Origin: Candidatus Delongbacteria bacterium
GTDB taxonomy: Bacteria; CAIWAD01
Direction of reading: 5' to 3'
Assembly (NCBI GenBank): GCA_041675285.1
Contig: JBAYTZ010000009.1
Location: forward strand, 84,766 to 148,765
DNA: 64,000 nucleotides
Shown here: positions 1-7,806 of the stretch, one piece after another
Position numbering within the stretch: position 1 is the stretch's first letter
Layout of the letters: the number at the start of each line of letters is the position of its first letter
The notes under the pieces: model-generated
The model's input: only the letters and a program-made list of their open reading frames with translations
Told to the model about the DNA's origin: nothing
Database searches by the model: none
Position numbers and translations under genes: made by a program

Positions 1-1
1 G

Positions 2-235
2 GGCGTGTTCGAGATCGCGGATTTCGCCCATGGCACGCGCGACCTGGCGGAAGCCCTGGGCGAGGTGACGGCCCGGGGCGGGATCACGGTGGTGGGCGGC
101 GGGGACAGCGCGGCGGCCGTCCAGGCCTTCGGGCTGGAGGAAAACTTCTCGCACATCTCCACCGGCGGCGGGGCGAGCCTGGAGCTGCTGGAAGGGCGGG
201 AATTGCCCGGCGTAGCCGCCCTGAGCCCGTGCTGA
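2..235 (+). CDS. pgk: Phosphoglycerate kinase, C-terminal fragment
   Basis: The window opens inside a gene whose last 77 residues match the end of phosphoglycerate kinase, the ATP-forming glycolytic enzyme that converts 1,3-bisphosphoglycerate to 3-phosphoglycerate. Diagnostic stretches are GGGDSAAAVQAFGL, the nucleotide-binding segment, and HISTGGGASLELLEG, the conserved C-terminal signature. The 5' part lies outside the window. It ends 67 bases before tpiA. A pgk-tpiA order is common in bacteria and suggests one glycolytic transcription unit continuing into secG. Confidence 0.95.
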   Translation, partial: GVFEIADFAHGTRDLAEALGEVTARGGITVVGGGDSAAAVQAFGLEENFSHISTGGGASLELLEGRELPGVAALSPC

Positions 236-302
236 CAGCCGTTTTCTTGCTTTCCAAGTGATCAAGCGTTACACTTGGCGCTTTCGTCAGAACAGGACTT
301 CC

Positions 303-1070
303 ATGCGCAAGCTGCTCATCGCCGGCAACTGGAAAATGCACATGCTCAACCACGAGGCCGTGGGGCTGGCGCGCCAGCTCAAGGTCAAGTTGTTGGGTGC
401 GCATCGCGTGGACGTGCTGGTCTGCCCGCCCTTCACGGCCTTGACCGCCGTGGCGGAGATCTTAAGCGATTCGGATCTCCACCTGGGCGCCCAGAACCTG
501 CATGACATGCGCAGCGGCGCTTACACGGGCGAAGTCTCCGGCGAGATGATCCGCAGCGCGGGCGGGAGTTGGGTGCTCATCGGCCACAGCGAGCGCCGCC
601 AGTTGTTTGGCGACTCCGATGCCTGGACCCATCGCAAGCTGCACGCCGCCTTGGAGGCCGGGTTGCGGCCGGTGTTGTGCATCGGCGAAACCCTGGAGGA
701 GCGGCAGGCGGGCCGGTTGGAAACTGTGCTGGCGCGCCAGTTGGAAGCCGGGTTGGCCGGCCTCAGTCCGGCGGCGGCCGGCACCCTGACGCTGGCCTAC
801 GAGCCCGTCTGGGCCATCGGCACAGGCGTGGTGGCCACTCCCGCCCAGGCCCAGGAGGCCCACGCCGTGGTGCGGCGGATCGTCGGCGGCCTGCTGGGGC
901 CGGAGGTCGCGGCCACGCGCCAGATCCTCTACGGCGGTTCGGTCAAGCCGGACAACGCGCGCCAATTGCTGGAGCAACCGGACATCGACGGCGCCCTGGT
1001 GGGGGGCGCCAGCTTGAAGGCGGATGAATTCAGCGCCATCGTCCTCGCGGGCGAAGGCGTGGTCAAATAG
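303..1070 (+). CDS. tpiA: Triosephosphate isomerase
   Basis: This 255-residue protein interconverts dihydroxyacetone phosphate and glyceraldehyde 3-phosphate in the cytosol. The family hallmarks are all present: the N-terminal NWKMH with the catalytic lysine, IGHSERR with the electrophilic histidine, and AYEPVWAIGTG with the catalytic glutamate followed by the mobile loop 6. The phosphate-binding YGGSVKPDN is near the C-terminus. I chose the ATG at 303 because the TIM fold begins there (MRKLLIAGNWKM) and AGGA lies upstream; the frame stays open for 15 more codons before it, but nothing there resembles TIM. It sits between pgk and secG. Confidence 0.97.
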   Translation: MRKLLIAGNWKMHMLNHEAVGLARQLKVKLLGAHRVDVLVCPPFTALTAVAEILSDSDLHLGAQNLHDMRSGAYTGEVSGEMIRSAGGSWVLIGHSERRQLFGDSDAWTHRKLHAALEAGLRPVLCIGETLEERQAGRLETVLARQLEAGLAGLSPAAAGTLTLAYEPVWAIGTGVVATPAQAQEAHAVVRRIVGGLLGPEVAATRQILYGGSVKPDNARQLLEQPDIDGALVGGASLKADEFSAIVLAGEGVVK

Positions 1071-1081
1071 CGGGGTCGAAC

Positions 1082-1435
1082 GTGTACATTTTCGTGCTGC
1101 TGGTGACCATTCTGGTGGCCATGCTGCTGATGGTGGTCATTCTGATGCAGGCTTCCAAGGGTGGTGGTCTGTCCGCAACCTTCGGCGGCGGCGGCGAGGC
1201 CATGCTGTCCACGCGTCAGGCGGCCACGCTCCTGCACAAGGTCACCATCTATCTGGTGGCCGGTTTCATGTTCCTGTGCCTGCTAGCCACCCTGCTTTCG
1301 GGTCGCGGCACGGGAGAAGCCCAGTCGGTGACCTCCGGCGTCCTGCAGCAACAGAACGCGGCCAGCGGCTTCAATCCCAGCATTCCTGTGCTGCCGCCGG
1401 AGACTCCGGGAACCGGAGACGCCGAAGGCAAGTAG
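1082..1435 (+). CDS. secG: Preprotein translocase subunit SecG
   Basis: SecG is the small accessory subunit of the SecYEG inner-membrane protein-export channel. The 117-residue product has two hydrophobic segments (about residues 2-22 and 48-68) separated by the conserved cytoplasmic loop with MQASKGGGLSATFGGGG, which is the SecG signature. A Gly/Pro/Ala-rich tail follows. The start is a GTG at 1082, 11 bases after the tpiA stop; no ATG gives a complete first helix. The tpiA-secG neighbourhood is widespread, and the gene is followed immediately by tRNA-Leu. Confidence 0.93.
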   Translation: MYIFVLLVTILVAMLLMVVILMQASKGGGLSATFGGGGEAMLSTRQAATLLHKVTIYLVAGFMFLCLLATLLSGRGTGEAQSVTSGVLQQQNAASGFNPSIPVLPPETPGTGDAEGK

Positions 1436-1448
1436 ACGCCTGCAACTA

Positions 1449-1532
1449 GCCCGAGTGGTGAAATTGGCAGACACGCCATCTTGAGGGGGTGGTGACCTCA
1501 CGGTCGTGCCGGTTCAAGTCCGGCCTCGGGCA
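1449..1532 (+). tRNA. tRNA-Leu (anticodon GAG)
   Basis: The 84-nt gene folds as a class II tRNA. The acceptor stem GCCCGAG pairs with CTCGGGC at 1525-1531, with discriminator A at 1532. The D arm carries the AATTGGCAGAC pattern typical of tRNA-Leu. The anticodon loop TTGAGGG puts GAG at 1483-1485. There is a long variable arm, and the T loop is GGTTCAAGTCC. CCA is not encoded. It lies 13 bases after secG and is followed directly by a terminator, so it is probably transcribed with secG. Confidence 0.96.
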
Positions 1533-1534
1533 TG

Positions 1535-1559
1535 GGCCCTGTCGCCGACAGGGCCTTTT
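1535..1559 (+). terminator. Rho-independent terminator after tRNA-Leu
   Basis: A perfect 9-bp GC-rich stem, GGCCCTGTC / GACAGGGCC, with a GCC loop is followed by TTTT. It begins 3 bases after the tRNA and should end the pgk-tpiA-secG-tRNA transcript. Confidence 0.88.
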
Positions 1560-1600
1560 CGTAAGAACGGATCTGATTCCTCAAGCAAGCGGAGCCAACC

Positions 1601-2632
1601 ATGGCACGGTACATGATGATCGCGCTGCTGTCCTTCTTCGTCGCCGGATCGGTGTGGGCCCAGACCCCCGATCTGGATGCGAAGAAAAAGGAAATCGAGA
1701 AGATCACCCAGGAGATGGGCGTGGCGGGCAGCCCGGAGGAGTATGACGCGCTCAAGAAGAAGTACGACGCCGCCGTGGCGGAGTACAAGCAGCTCAAGTC
1801 CAAGGTCCAGAGCGAGAATGACCAGGACGTGGCCTGCAAGAGCGCCATCAACGCCTGCAACACGGCGTTCAAGGAAAAAGACTACGCCACTGCCCGGACC
1901 CAGGCCCTGGCGGCCCTGAAGACGTGTCCGGACAATCCCAAAGCGCAGTACATGCTGGGTTTGAGCGAGAAGAAGCTGGGCAACTATCCGGCGGCCCTGG
2001 CCGCGCTGGACAAGGCAGCCCGCCTGGAGCCCAACGACACGCGGGCCCTGCTGGAGAAGGCGCGTCTGCTGGCCGGTGAGATGAAGCGCACCAAGGACGC
2101 CGCGGACGTGCTGGATGCCATGATCGCCAAGCACCCCAAGGAAGCCAAGCCCTGGTTCGAGAAGGGCAAGATCTTCCTGGAGCAGAAGAACTTCGAGCTG
2201 GCCATTCCGGCCCTGGAGCAGGCGGTCAATGTGGAACCGGGCTTCTCCCGCGGGTGGGTCGTCCTGGCCCAGGCCTGCGTGGAATCCCACGACTGCAACA
2301 AGGCCCTGAGCGCCGTGGAGCAGGCCTTGAAGGACAAGGCCAACAAGGACATCTCCGAGGTGTACTTCCAGCAGGCCGCGGCGGCCAACCAGTGCGCCCA
2401 ATACGACAAGGCCCTGGCCGCCTCCGACGCCTGTCTGGCCAACATCGGCAAGCTCAAGCAGAACAAGAGCTACGTCCAGGGCGGGGCCCACTTCGAAAAG
2501 GGCGTGGCCTACTCCAAAAAGGGCCAGACCCCGGCCGCGCTGAAGGCCTTCCAGGAGGCGGCCGGCTTCCTCGAGTGGCGCCAGAGTGCCAACTACGAGA
2601 TCGACGCCATCAAAAAGGACCAGGGCAACTAG
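1601..2632 (+). CDS. Secreted tetratricopeptide-repeat protein
   Basis: The 343-residue protein begins with a signal peptide (about residues 1-20, cleavage near VWA-QTPD). A charged, probably helical stretch rich in Lys and Glu (about 25-75) follows, then several TPR units from about residue 85 to the end, for example the AQYMLGLSEKKLGNYPAALAAL type repeat. Many single Cys residues are spread through the repeats, which suggests disulfides in the periplasm. TPR proteins act as protein-protein scaffolds; no specific partner is indicated here. The start at 1601 has GGAG 6 bases upstream. The gene stands alone between two terminators. Confidence 0.8.
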   Translation: MARYMMIALLSFFVAGSVWAQTPDLDAKKKEIEKITQEMGVAGSPEEYDALKKKYDAAVAEYKQLKSKVQSENDQDVACKSAINACNTAFKEKDYATARTQALAALKTCPDNPKAQYMLGLSEKKLGNYPAALAALDKAARLEPNDTRALLEKARLLAGEMKRTKDAADVLDAMIAKHPKEAKPWFEKGKIFLEQKNFELAIPALEQAVNVEPGFSRGWVVLAQACVESHDCNKALSAVEQALKDKANKDISEVYFQQAAAANQCAQYDKALAASDACLANIGKLKQNKSYVQGGAHFEKGVAYSKKGQTPAALKAFQEAAGFLEWRQSANYEIDAIKKDQGN

Positions 2633-2658
2633 CCGGTCAGCTTCAAGCCGCATGTTCC

Positions 2659-2682
2659 AGGCGCCCCCGAGGGCGCCTTTTT
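2659..2682 (+). terminator. Rho-independent terminator after the TPR gene
   Basis: The stem AGGCGCCC / GGGCGCCT with a CCGA loop is followed by a run of T. It lies 27 bases after the TPR protein stop codon. Confidence 0.9.
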
Positions 2683-2844
2683 CATGCCCCGCCGATCCTG
2701 AAATCCCGCAACGACCACCTGCAGCCATCTCGGATCACCTTCTCATAAGAATGAACAAGGCCAATCTGCCGAACCGCAGGATGGTGGTCCGTTGTTGAGC
2801 AAACGGAAAAATACTGGCTCCGAGAGGATCGACTTCCTCTCCGA

Positions 2845-2873
2845 TTCGTTGTAAGGCTACCTGCCAATATTTT
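2845..2873 (+). promoter_or_regulatory. Possible promoter of the rnf operon
   Basis: TTCGTT and TATTTT are separated by 17 bases in an AT-richer stretch of an otherwise GC-rich region, about 40 bases before the rnfC start. The -35 match is weak. A 7-bp hairpin, GAGAGGA / TCCTCTC, lies just upstream at 2822-2841 and is not followed by T residues, so it is not a terminator. Confidence 0.35.
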
Positions 2874-2913
2874 AACTTTCGCGCTTGTCTTGAGTCCCCA
2901 ACCGGGAGGCAGA

Positions 2914-4287
2914 ATGGCTAGGTTCAGGTTTGGAAATAAAAGCTTCGCAGGTGGCGTGCATCCAGCGGACCACAAGTCGCTCACTCAGGAGTTGCCGCTG
3001 GCCGTCATGCCGGATCCGCCCCTGCTGCTGCTGCCCGTGCAGCAACATATCGGCCGGCCCGCCGTGCCGCGGGTGACCAAAGGCGCCTGGGTCCGCGAGG
3101 GAGAACTCCTAGCGGATGCGCCCTCGGCGGTCAGCGCCGTGGTGCGGGCCCCCCGGGCCGGGTTCGTGCAGGCCGTGGAGTCGGGCGGCACAGCCAACGG
3201 TTTTCCGGGTACGCTGATCGTTCTCAAGCCGGGCCTGCCGCCGGACGAGGCCGCGGCGGCCGAATTGGCGCAGCCGCTTCGACTGGAACCTCTGGATCCG
3301 CGCACGGCCAGCATCGAATCCGTGCTGGAGCGCGTGCGCGAGGCCGGCATCGTCGGCCAGGGCGGCGCCGCCTTTCCCACCGCGGTCAAGCTGCTGCCGC
3401 CGGACGGTTCCACGGTGGAACTGCTGATCCTCAACGGCTGCGAATGCGAACCCTTTCTCACCCGCGACTACCGCCTGATGCTCGAGGAGCCGGCCCGCGT
3501 GCTGGACGGCGCCCGGCTGCTGGCCCGCGTGCTGGGCGTCGACCAAGTGGTGATCGGCGTGGAGGACAACAAACCCCGGGCGGTCGAGGCGCTGGAACAG
3601 GCCCTGCGCGCCGCCGGGGACGGGCCCCGGATCCGCCTGCTGCCCCTTCAGACCAAGTATCCGCAAGGGGCGGAGAAAATGCTGGTGGAGGCGGCCACGG
3701 GACGTCAGGTGCCGCCCGGCGGCCTGCCCCTGAACGTGGGCGCCGTGGTGCAGAACGTGGGCACGGCCCTGGCCGTGCTTGACGCCGTAGTGGACGGTCG
3801 CGTGCAGACGGACGCCATCCTGACGGTCAGTGGACGCGGCGTCGCCCGGCCGGCCAACCTGCGCGTGCCCGTAGGCACGCCTGTCGCCGAGGTGCTGGAG
3901 CACTGTGGTGGCCTGACGGCAGGGGCCGTGCGCGTGATCGTGGGCGGCCCCATGATGGGCGTGGCCCAGCACGATCTTGCAGCACCCGTGACCAAGGCCT
4001 GCTCGGGGATCCTGGCCCTGACGGCGGCCGAATTGGGCCCCCAGGGCGAGGTCGGCCACTGCCTGCGCTGTGCCCGCTGCGTGGAAGCCTGCCCCGTCCA
4101 CCTGATGCCCAGCCGCCTGGCCCGCCTGGGCGAACTGGGCCGAGCCGAGGAGGCCCGCGAGCAGGGAATCGAGGTCTGCATGGAATGCGGCACCTGCGCC
4201 TTCGCCTGCCCCGCCGGCCTGCCGCTGGTGCAGTGGCTGCGGCTGGGCAAGCAGCAGGTCCGCCACTTAAGCCGGAGCGCCTCATGA
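2914..4287 (+). CDS. rnfC: Rnf electron transport complex subunit C
   Basis: RnfC is the cytoplasmic NADH-binding subunit of the ion-pumping Rnf complex, which couples ferredoxin:NAD+ oxidoreduction to Na+ or H+ transport. The 457-residue protein shows the N-terminal GGVHPADHK motif, the flavin/NADH-binding GQGGAAFPTAVK segment, and two C-terminal 4Fe-4S sets, CLRCARCVEACP and CMECGTCAFACP. It lacks the long Ala/Lys-rich tail seen in gammaproteobacterial RnfC. I chose ATG 2914 because GGGAGG lies 4 bases upstream; an in-frame TTG at 2890 is less likely. It overlaps rnfD by ATGA, so translation is probably coupled. Confidence 0.95.
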   Translation: MARFRFGNKSFAGGVHPADHKSLTQELPLAVMPDPPLLLLPVQQHIGRPAVPRVTKGAWVREGELLADAPSAVSAVVRAPRAGFVQAVESGGTANGFPGTLIVLKPGLPPDEAAAAELAQPLRLEPLDPRTASIESVLERVREAGIVGQGGAAFPTAVKLLPPDGSTVELLILNGCECEPFLTRDYRLMLEEPARVLDGARLLARVLGVDQVVIGVEDNKPRAVEALEQALRAAGDGPRIRLLPLQTKYPQGAEKMLVEAATGRQVPPGGLPLNVGAVVQNVGTALAVLDAVVDGRVQTDAILTVSGRGVARPANLRVPVGTPVAEVLEHCGGLTAGAVRVIVGGPMMGVAQHDLAAPVTKACSGILALTAAELGPQGEVGHCLRCARCVEACPVHLMPSRLARLGELGRAEEAREQGIEVCMECGTCAFACPAGLPLVQWLRLGKQQVRHLSRSAS

Positions 4288-5276
4288 GCGACGCCACTCC
4301 CGGAGCAGGCGGCCGGATCCCACTGACCCTGGTCACCTCGCCCCATCTCCACAGTTATTGGACCACTTCGCGCCTGATGTGGGCCGTCGTCCTCTGCCTG
4401 TTGCCCTCCCTGGGCGCCGGTCTGGTCTTTTTCGGCCTGCGCAGCCTGGCCCTGGTGGCGGCCGCCATCCTGGGCGCCGCCGGCTCCGAATGGGCCATCC
4501 AGCGCTGGCGCAAGCAGCCCTTCTCCCTTTGGGACGGATCCGCCGTGCTCACGGGCCTGCTGCTGGCCCTGGTGCTGCCGCCCCGGCTGCCCCTGCCCAT
4601 GGCCGTGCTGGGCGGCGTGGTCTCCATCGGGTTGGGCAAGGCCGTCTACGGCGGGCTGGGCATGAACATCTTCAACCCGGCGCTGGTGGGACGGGCCTTT
4701 CTCCAGGCGGCCTTCCCGGTGGCCATGACCTCCTGGGTGGCCAACCGCCTGGCCGTGGACACCGTCAGTTCGGCCACGCCCCTGGCCCTGGTCAAATTCC
4801 GCGAACCGGGCCTGGCGGCGGCCGAATTGGCCCCGCCCCTGAAAGCTCTCTTCCTGGGCACCACCCCGGGCAGCCTGGGCGAGACCAGCGCCCTGGCCCT
4901 GCTATTGGGCGGCGCGGTCCTACTGGTCCTGCGGATCGCCAACTGGCGCATTCCTCTGGCCATGACCCTGGGCGCCCTGGCCCTGGGCGGCGGCCTTTGG
5001 CTGGCCGATCCCGTGCTCTGGCCGCATCCGCTCTTCCACCTGCTGGCGGGCGGCTTCCTGCTGGGCGCGCTCTTCATGGCCACGGATCTGGCCACCAGCC
5101 CCATGACTCCCGGCGGCATGTGGATCTTCGGGTTCGGGGCGGGCTTTCTCACCGTGCTGATCCGCCTCTTCGGCGGCCTGCCCGAGGGCGTGATGTATTC
5201 CATCCTGATCATGAACTCGACGGTCCCGCTGCTCAATCGCTGGACCCGGCCGCGCATTTTCGGAGCGCCGCGATGA
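4284..5276 (+). CDS. rnfD: Rnf complex subunit D
   Basis: RnfD is an inner-membrane subunit homologous to NqrB that carries a covalently bound FMN. The 330-residue protein has multiple hydrophobic helices. The flavinylation motif reads SSATPL at residues 162-167, so Thr165 is the expected FMN attachment site; the family usually has SGAT. The first helix starts near residue 30 after a short cytoplasmic N-terminus. The gene overlaps both rnfC and rnfG by four bases. ApbE, encoded downstream in the operon, is the expected FMN transferase. Confidence 0.95.
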   Translation: MSDATPGAGGRIPLTLVTSPHLHSYWTTSRLMWAVVLCLLPSLGAGLVFFGLRSLALVAAAILGAAGSEWAIQRWRKQPFSLWDGSAVLTGLLLALVLPPRLPLPMAVLGGVVSIGLGKAVYGGLGMNIFNPALVGRAFLQAAFPVAMTSWVANRLAVDTVSSATPLALVKFREPGLAAAELAPPLKALFLGTTPGSLGETSALALLLGGAVLLVLRIANWRIPLAMTLGALALGGGLWLADPVLWPHPLFHLLAGGFLLGALFMATDLATSPMTPGGMWIFGFGAGFLTVLIRLFGGLPEGVMYSILIMNSTVPLLNRWTRPRIFGAPR

Positions 5277-5908
5277 AAACCACCCTGCACATGCTGGCCA
5301 CCCTATTGGCCGTGGGCCTGCTGGCGGGGGCCAGCCTGGCCCTGGTCTCCGGCTGGGCCCAGCCGATCATCACGGAAAACGAGACCCGCGCCAAGCTGGC
5401 CGCCGTGATGGACGTGGTGCCCGGCGGCGCTTCGTCCAAAACCCTGGCCGAGCTGGCGCCGGGGGCCCCGGCGGAGCTGGACGCCTATCAGGTACTGGAC
5501 GCCCAGGGCCAGGTGCTGGGCTGGGCCGTGGTGGGCGAGGGCACGGGCTTCGCCGACAAGATCCGCCTGATCGTCGGCCTGAGCCCGGACCTGAGCCAAA
5601 CCGTCGGGTTGAAAGTCCTGAAGGACAACGAGACCCCCGGGCTGGGCACCAAGATCCGCGAAGGCCTGTTTCCGGACCAGTTCTTCGGACGGGCGGGCCG
5701 GCCGGCCCCGGTCCTGGGACAGACCGAGCTGAAGGTGGTCAAGTCGCCGCCCGCGGCCCCCCAGGAAATCCAGGCCATCACCGGCGCCACGATCAGTTCC
5801 AAGGCCGTGGTGCGCATCATCAACGCCAGCGTGCAGGCTCTGCGCGCCGGGCTGGGCGACGCCCTGCCGGCTACCCAGCCGACTGTCGCCGCGGGAGGTG
5901 GAGCATGA
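5273..5908 (+). CDS. rnfG: Rnf complex subunit G
   Basis: RnfG is the periplasm-facing flavoprotein of Rnf. The 211-residue product has one N-terminal membrane anchor (about residues 5-28) and an FMN-binding domain ending in ITGATISS, where Thr173 is the predicted covalent FMN site. The KDNETPGLGTKI segment is also typical of the family. The start overlaps the rnfD stop (ATGA) and the end overlaps rnfE. Its modification would depend on ApbE acting at the outer face of the membrane. Confidence 0.95.
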   Translation: MKTTLHMLATLLAVGLLAGASLALVSGWAQPIITENETRAKLAAVMDVVPGGASSKTLAELAPGAPAELDAYQVLDAQGQVLGWAVVGEGTGFADKIRLIVGLSPDLSQTVGLKVLKDNETPGLGTKIREGLFPDQFFGRAGRPAPVLGQTELKVVKSPPAAPQEIQAITGATISSKAVVRIINASVQALRAGLGDALPATQPTVAAGGGA

Positions 5909-6603
5909 AAGGCCAACTGAGCACGAATCAGGAGATCCTTAAGGGCCTCTGGGACCAGAACCCCACGCTGCGCCAGCTGTTGGGCATGTGTCCCACCCTG
6001 GCCGTGACGGTGACCGCCGTGAACGGCGTGGCCATGGGCCTGGCCGTGATCTTCGTGCTGATCTGTTCGAACCTGATGATCTCGCTGGTGCGCAACTGGA
6101 TTCCCAGCCAGGTGCGCATCGCGGCCTACATCGTGATCATCGCGACCTTTGTCACAGTGGTGGACCTGACCATGAAGGCCCGCTTCACCGAGCTCAGCCA
6201 ATCCCTGGGGGCCTTCATCCCGCTCATCGTGGTGAACTGCATCATCCTCGGCCGCGCGGAGGCCTTCGCCTCCAAGAACGGACCCTGGCGCAGCATCCTG
6301 GACGCCGTGGGCATGGGCGTGGGCTTCACCTTGACGCTGACCTTGATGGGCGCGCTGCGCGAGATCCTGGGCAGCGGCCGGCTCTTCGGGGCAGTCGTCC
6401 TGCCGGGCTGGGAACCCTGGGTGGTGATGATCCTGCCCGCCGGGGGCTTTCTGACCCTGGCGCTGATCCTGGGCGCCGTCAACCTGATCTCCAGTCAACG
6501 GGAGCGCCAGGCCCGCCAGACGCTGGTGGAGGAGAGCCGGGTGACCCGGCGGCTCAAACTGAGCTCCGCCGGTGCGACCGGCGTGGCGGGAGGGGAGGCC
6601 TGA
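5905..6603 (+). CDS. rnfE: Rnf complex subunit E
   Basis: RnfE is a hydrophobic inner-membrane subunit homologous to NqrD. The 232-residue protein has about six membrane segments with the characteristic NPTLRQLLGMCPTLAVT start and the internal AYIVIIATFVTVVDL and LGAFIPLIVVNC helices. RnfE and RnfA are inverted-topology relatives that share a membrane 2Fe-2S or Fe site through conserved Cys, seen here in MCPT and VNC. The C-terminal cytoplasmic tail is somewhat extended. It overlaps its neighbours on both sides. Confidence 0.95.
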   Translation: MKGQLSTNQEILKGLWDQNPTLRQLLGMCPTLAVTVTAVNGVAMGLAVIFVLICSNLMISLVRNWIPSQVRIAAYIVIIATFVTVVDLTMKARFTELSQSLGAFIPLIVVNCIILGRAEAFASKNGPWRSILDAVGMGVGFTLTLTLMGALREILGSGRLFGAVVLPGWEPWVVMILPAGGFLTLALILGAVNLISSQRERQARQTLVEESRVTRRLKLSSAGATGVAGGEA

Positions 6604-7175
6604 TGGACCTGCTGCTGATCTTCCTGGGCGCCGCCCTGGTGAACAACTTCGTGCTCAGCTACTTCCTGGGCATCTGTCCCTTCATCGGCGTCTCCGGCCG
6701 CCTGTCCAGCGCCTTTTCCATGGGCATGGCCACCACCTTCGTGCTGGTGATGACCGCCCTGGTCACCTGGCTGGTCCAGACCTATATCCTGGCGCCGCTG
6801 GGGCTGGAATACCTGCAGACCGTGGCCTTCATCCTGATCGTCGCCGCGTTGGTGCAATTCGTGGAAATGGTGATCAAGAAGATGAGCCCGGCCCTTTACC
6901 GGGCGCTGGGCATCTACCTGCCGCTGATCACCACCAATTGCGCCATTCTGGGCCTGGCCCTGTTTATCCAGTTGCGCGGCTACGGCTTCCTGCAGAGCCT
7001 GGTCTTCGGACTGGGAGCCGGGGCCGGCTTCACATTGGCCCTCTGCCTGATGGCCGGGATTCGCGAGGAACTGGAGCTGGCCGAGGTGCCGGACAGCTTG
7101 AAGGGCGCGGGCATCACACTAATGGTGGCGGCCACGATGGCGATGGCCTTCATGGGCTTCGCCGGAATGATCTAA
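6603..7175 (+). CDS. rnfA: Rnf complex subunit A
   Basis: RnfA is the NqrE homologue of the complex. The 190-residue, six-helix protein shows NNFVLSYFLGICPFIGVS near the start and ITTNCAILGLAL in the middle. These contain the two conserved Cys residues thought to share a metal centre with RnfE. The start codon at 6603 shares one base with the rnfE stop. Unlike the usual rnfCDGEAB order, rnfB does not follow directly; two genes come between. Confidence 0.95.
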   Translation: MDLLLIFLGAALVNNFVLSYFLGICPFIGVSGRLSSAFSMGMATTFVLVMTALVTWLVQTYILAPLGLEYLQTVAFILIVAALVQFVEMVIKKMSPALYRALGIYLPLITTNCAILGLALFIQLRGYGFLQSLVFGLGAGAGFTLALCLMAGIREELELAEVPDSLKGAGITLMVAATMAMAFMGFAGMI

Positions 7176-7194
7176 GACTTTCAAGGAGATTGAC

Positions 7195-7803
7195 ATGAGC
7201 ACGCGCCGTGACTTTTTGAAAAGCGCGCTGGTGGGCGGAGCCGCCTTGGGTCTGGGCTTCTGGGGCGGGTTTGAATGGAAGGGCCAGGCCCCGGACGGAC
7301 CCTGGGAACTGGCCGCCCGGGTGCCGGAGGGCGAGGAGGACGCGCTGCGCCAGCTGGCCGCGCGGCTGGGCCTGGAATTGGAGTCGGCCCGCTGGCAGGA
7401 CGCCCCGCTGAGTGGCGATGCCGACCTGGCGCTGCTGCGGGGCGGACGCCTGCTGGATCCCGCCCAGTGGCCGGCCGCGGCCCTGGACCTGCGCCGGACC
7501 TGGGCCGGTCGCCCGGCCAGCCGCTGGCTGAGCCTGCAGGCGCCCGCGGGCGCGGCGGCGCGCCAGGCCCTGGTGCGCGGGCCGGAGGGTCTGCTGGCCC
7601 GCCTGGACCTGGAGCGCGCGGGCGAGCACGTGCTGCGCGGCCGGGAGGGGCGGCGGCTGGTGCTGGCCGTGGCCGACGGCGGCGTGTCCGTGGCCGAGGC
7701 CGGCTGCCGGCATCTGCACTGTCTGCGCCAGGGCCGGGTGAGCCGGGTGGGCGAGCGCCTGCTTTGCGCACCGGCGGGCCTGCTGGTGGAGTTGGAGGCC
7801 TAG
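7195..7803 (+). CDS. Tat-signal protein with C-terminal NusG domain II-like fold
   Basis: The 202-residue protein begins STRRDFLKSA followed by a hydrophobic stretch, a twin-arginine export signal. The middle (about 35-160) is unrecognised. The last 40 residues contain CRHLHC, then QGRVSRVGERLLCAPAGL. This matches the small Cys-containing domain (NusG domain II type) often encoded beside rnf and apbE genes in clostridia and spirochaetes. AAGGAG lies 6 bases before the ATG. Lying inside the rnf operon, it is probably an exported accessory or assembly factor of Rnf; its biochemical role is unknown. Confidence 0.72.
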   Translation: MSTRRDFLKSALVGGAALGLGFWGGFEWKGQAPDGPWELAARVPEGEEDALRQLAARLGLELESARWQDAPLSGDADLALLRGGRLLDPAQWPAAALDLRRTWAGRPASRWLSLQAPAGAAARQALVRGPEGLLARLDLERAGEHVLRGREGRRLVLAVADGGVSVAEAGCRHLHCLRQGRVSRVGERLLCAPAGLLVELEA

Positions 7804-7806
7804 CCC

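Noticed and set aside
2727..2742. A 16-base sequence (atctcggatcaccttc) also present at 63829-63844
   Set aside because: Both copies are intergenic, but about one such match is expected by chance in a window of this size, and the flanks do not align.
2822..2841. Hairpin GAGAGGA / TCCTCTC upstream of rnfC as a terminator or riboswitch
   Set aside because: There is no T run, the stem is only 7 bp, and no known riboswitch core was recognised.
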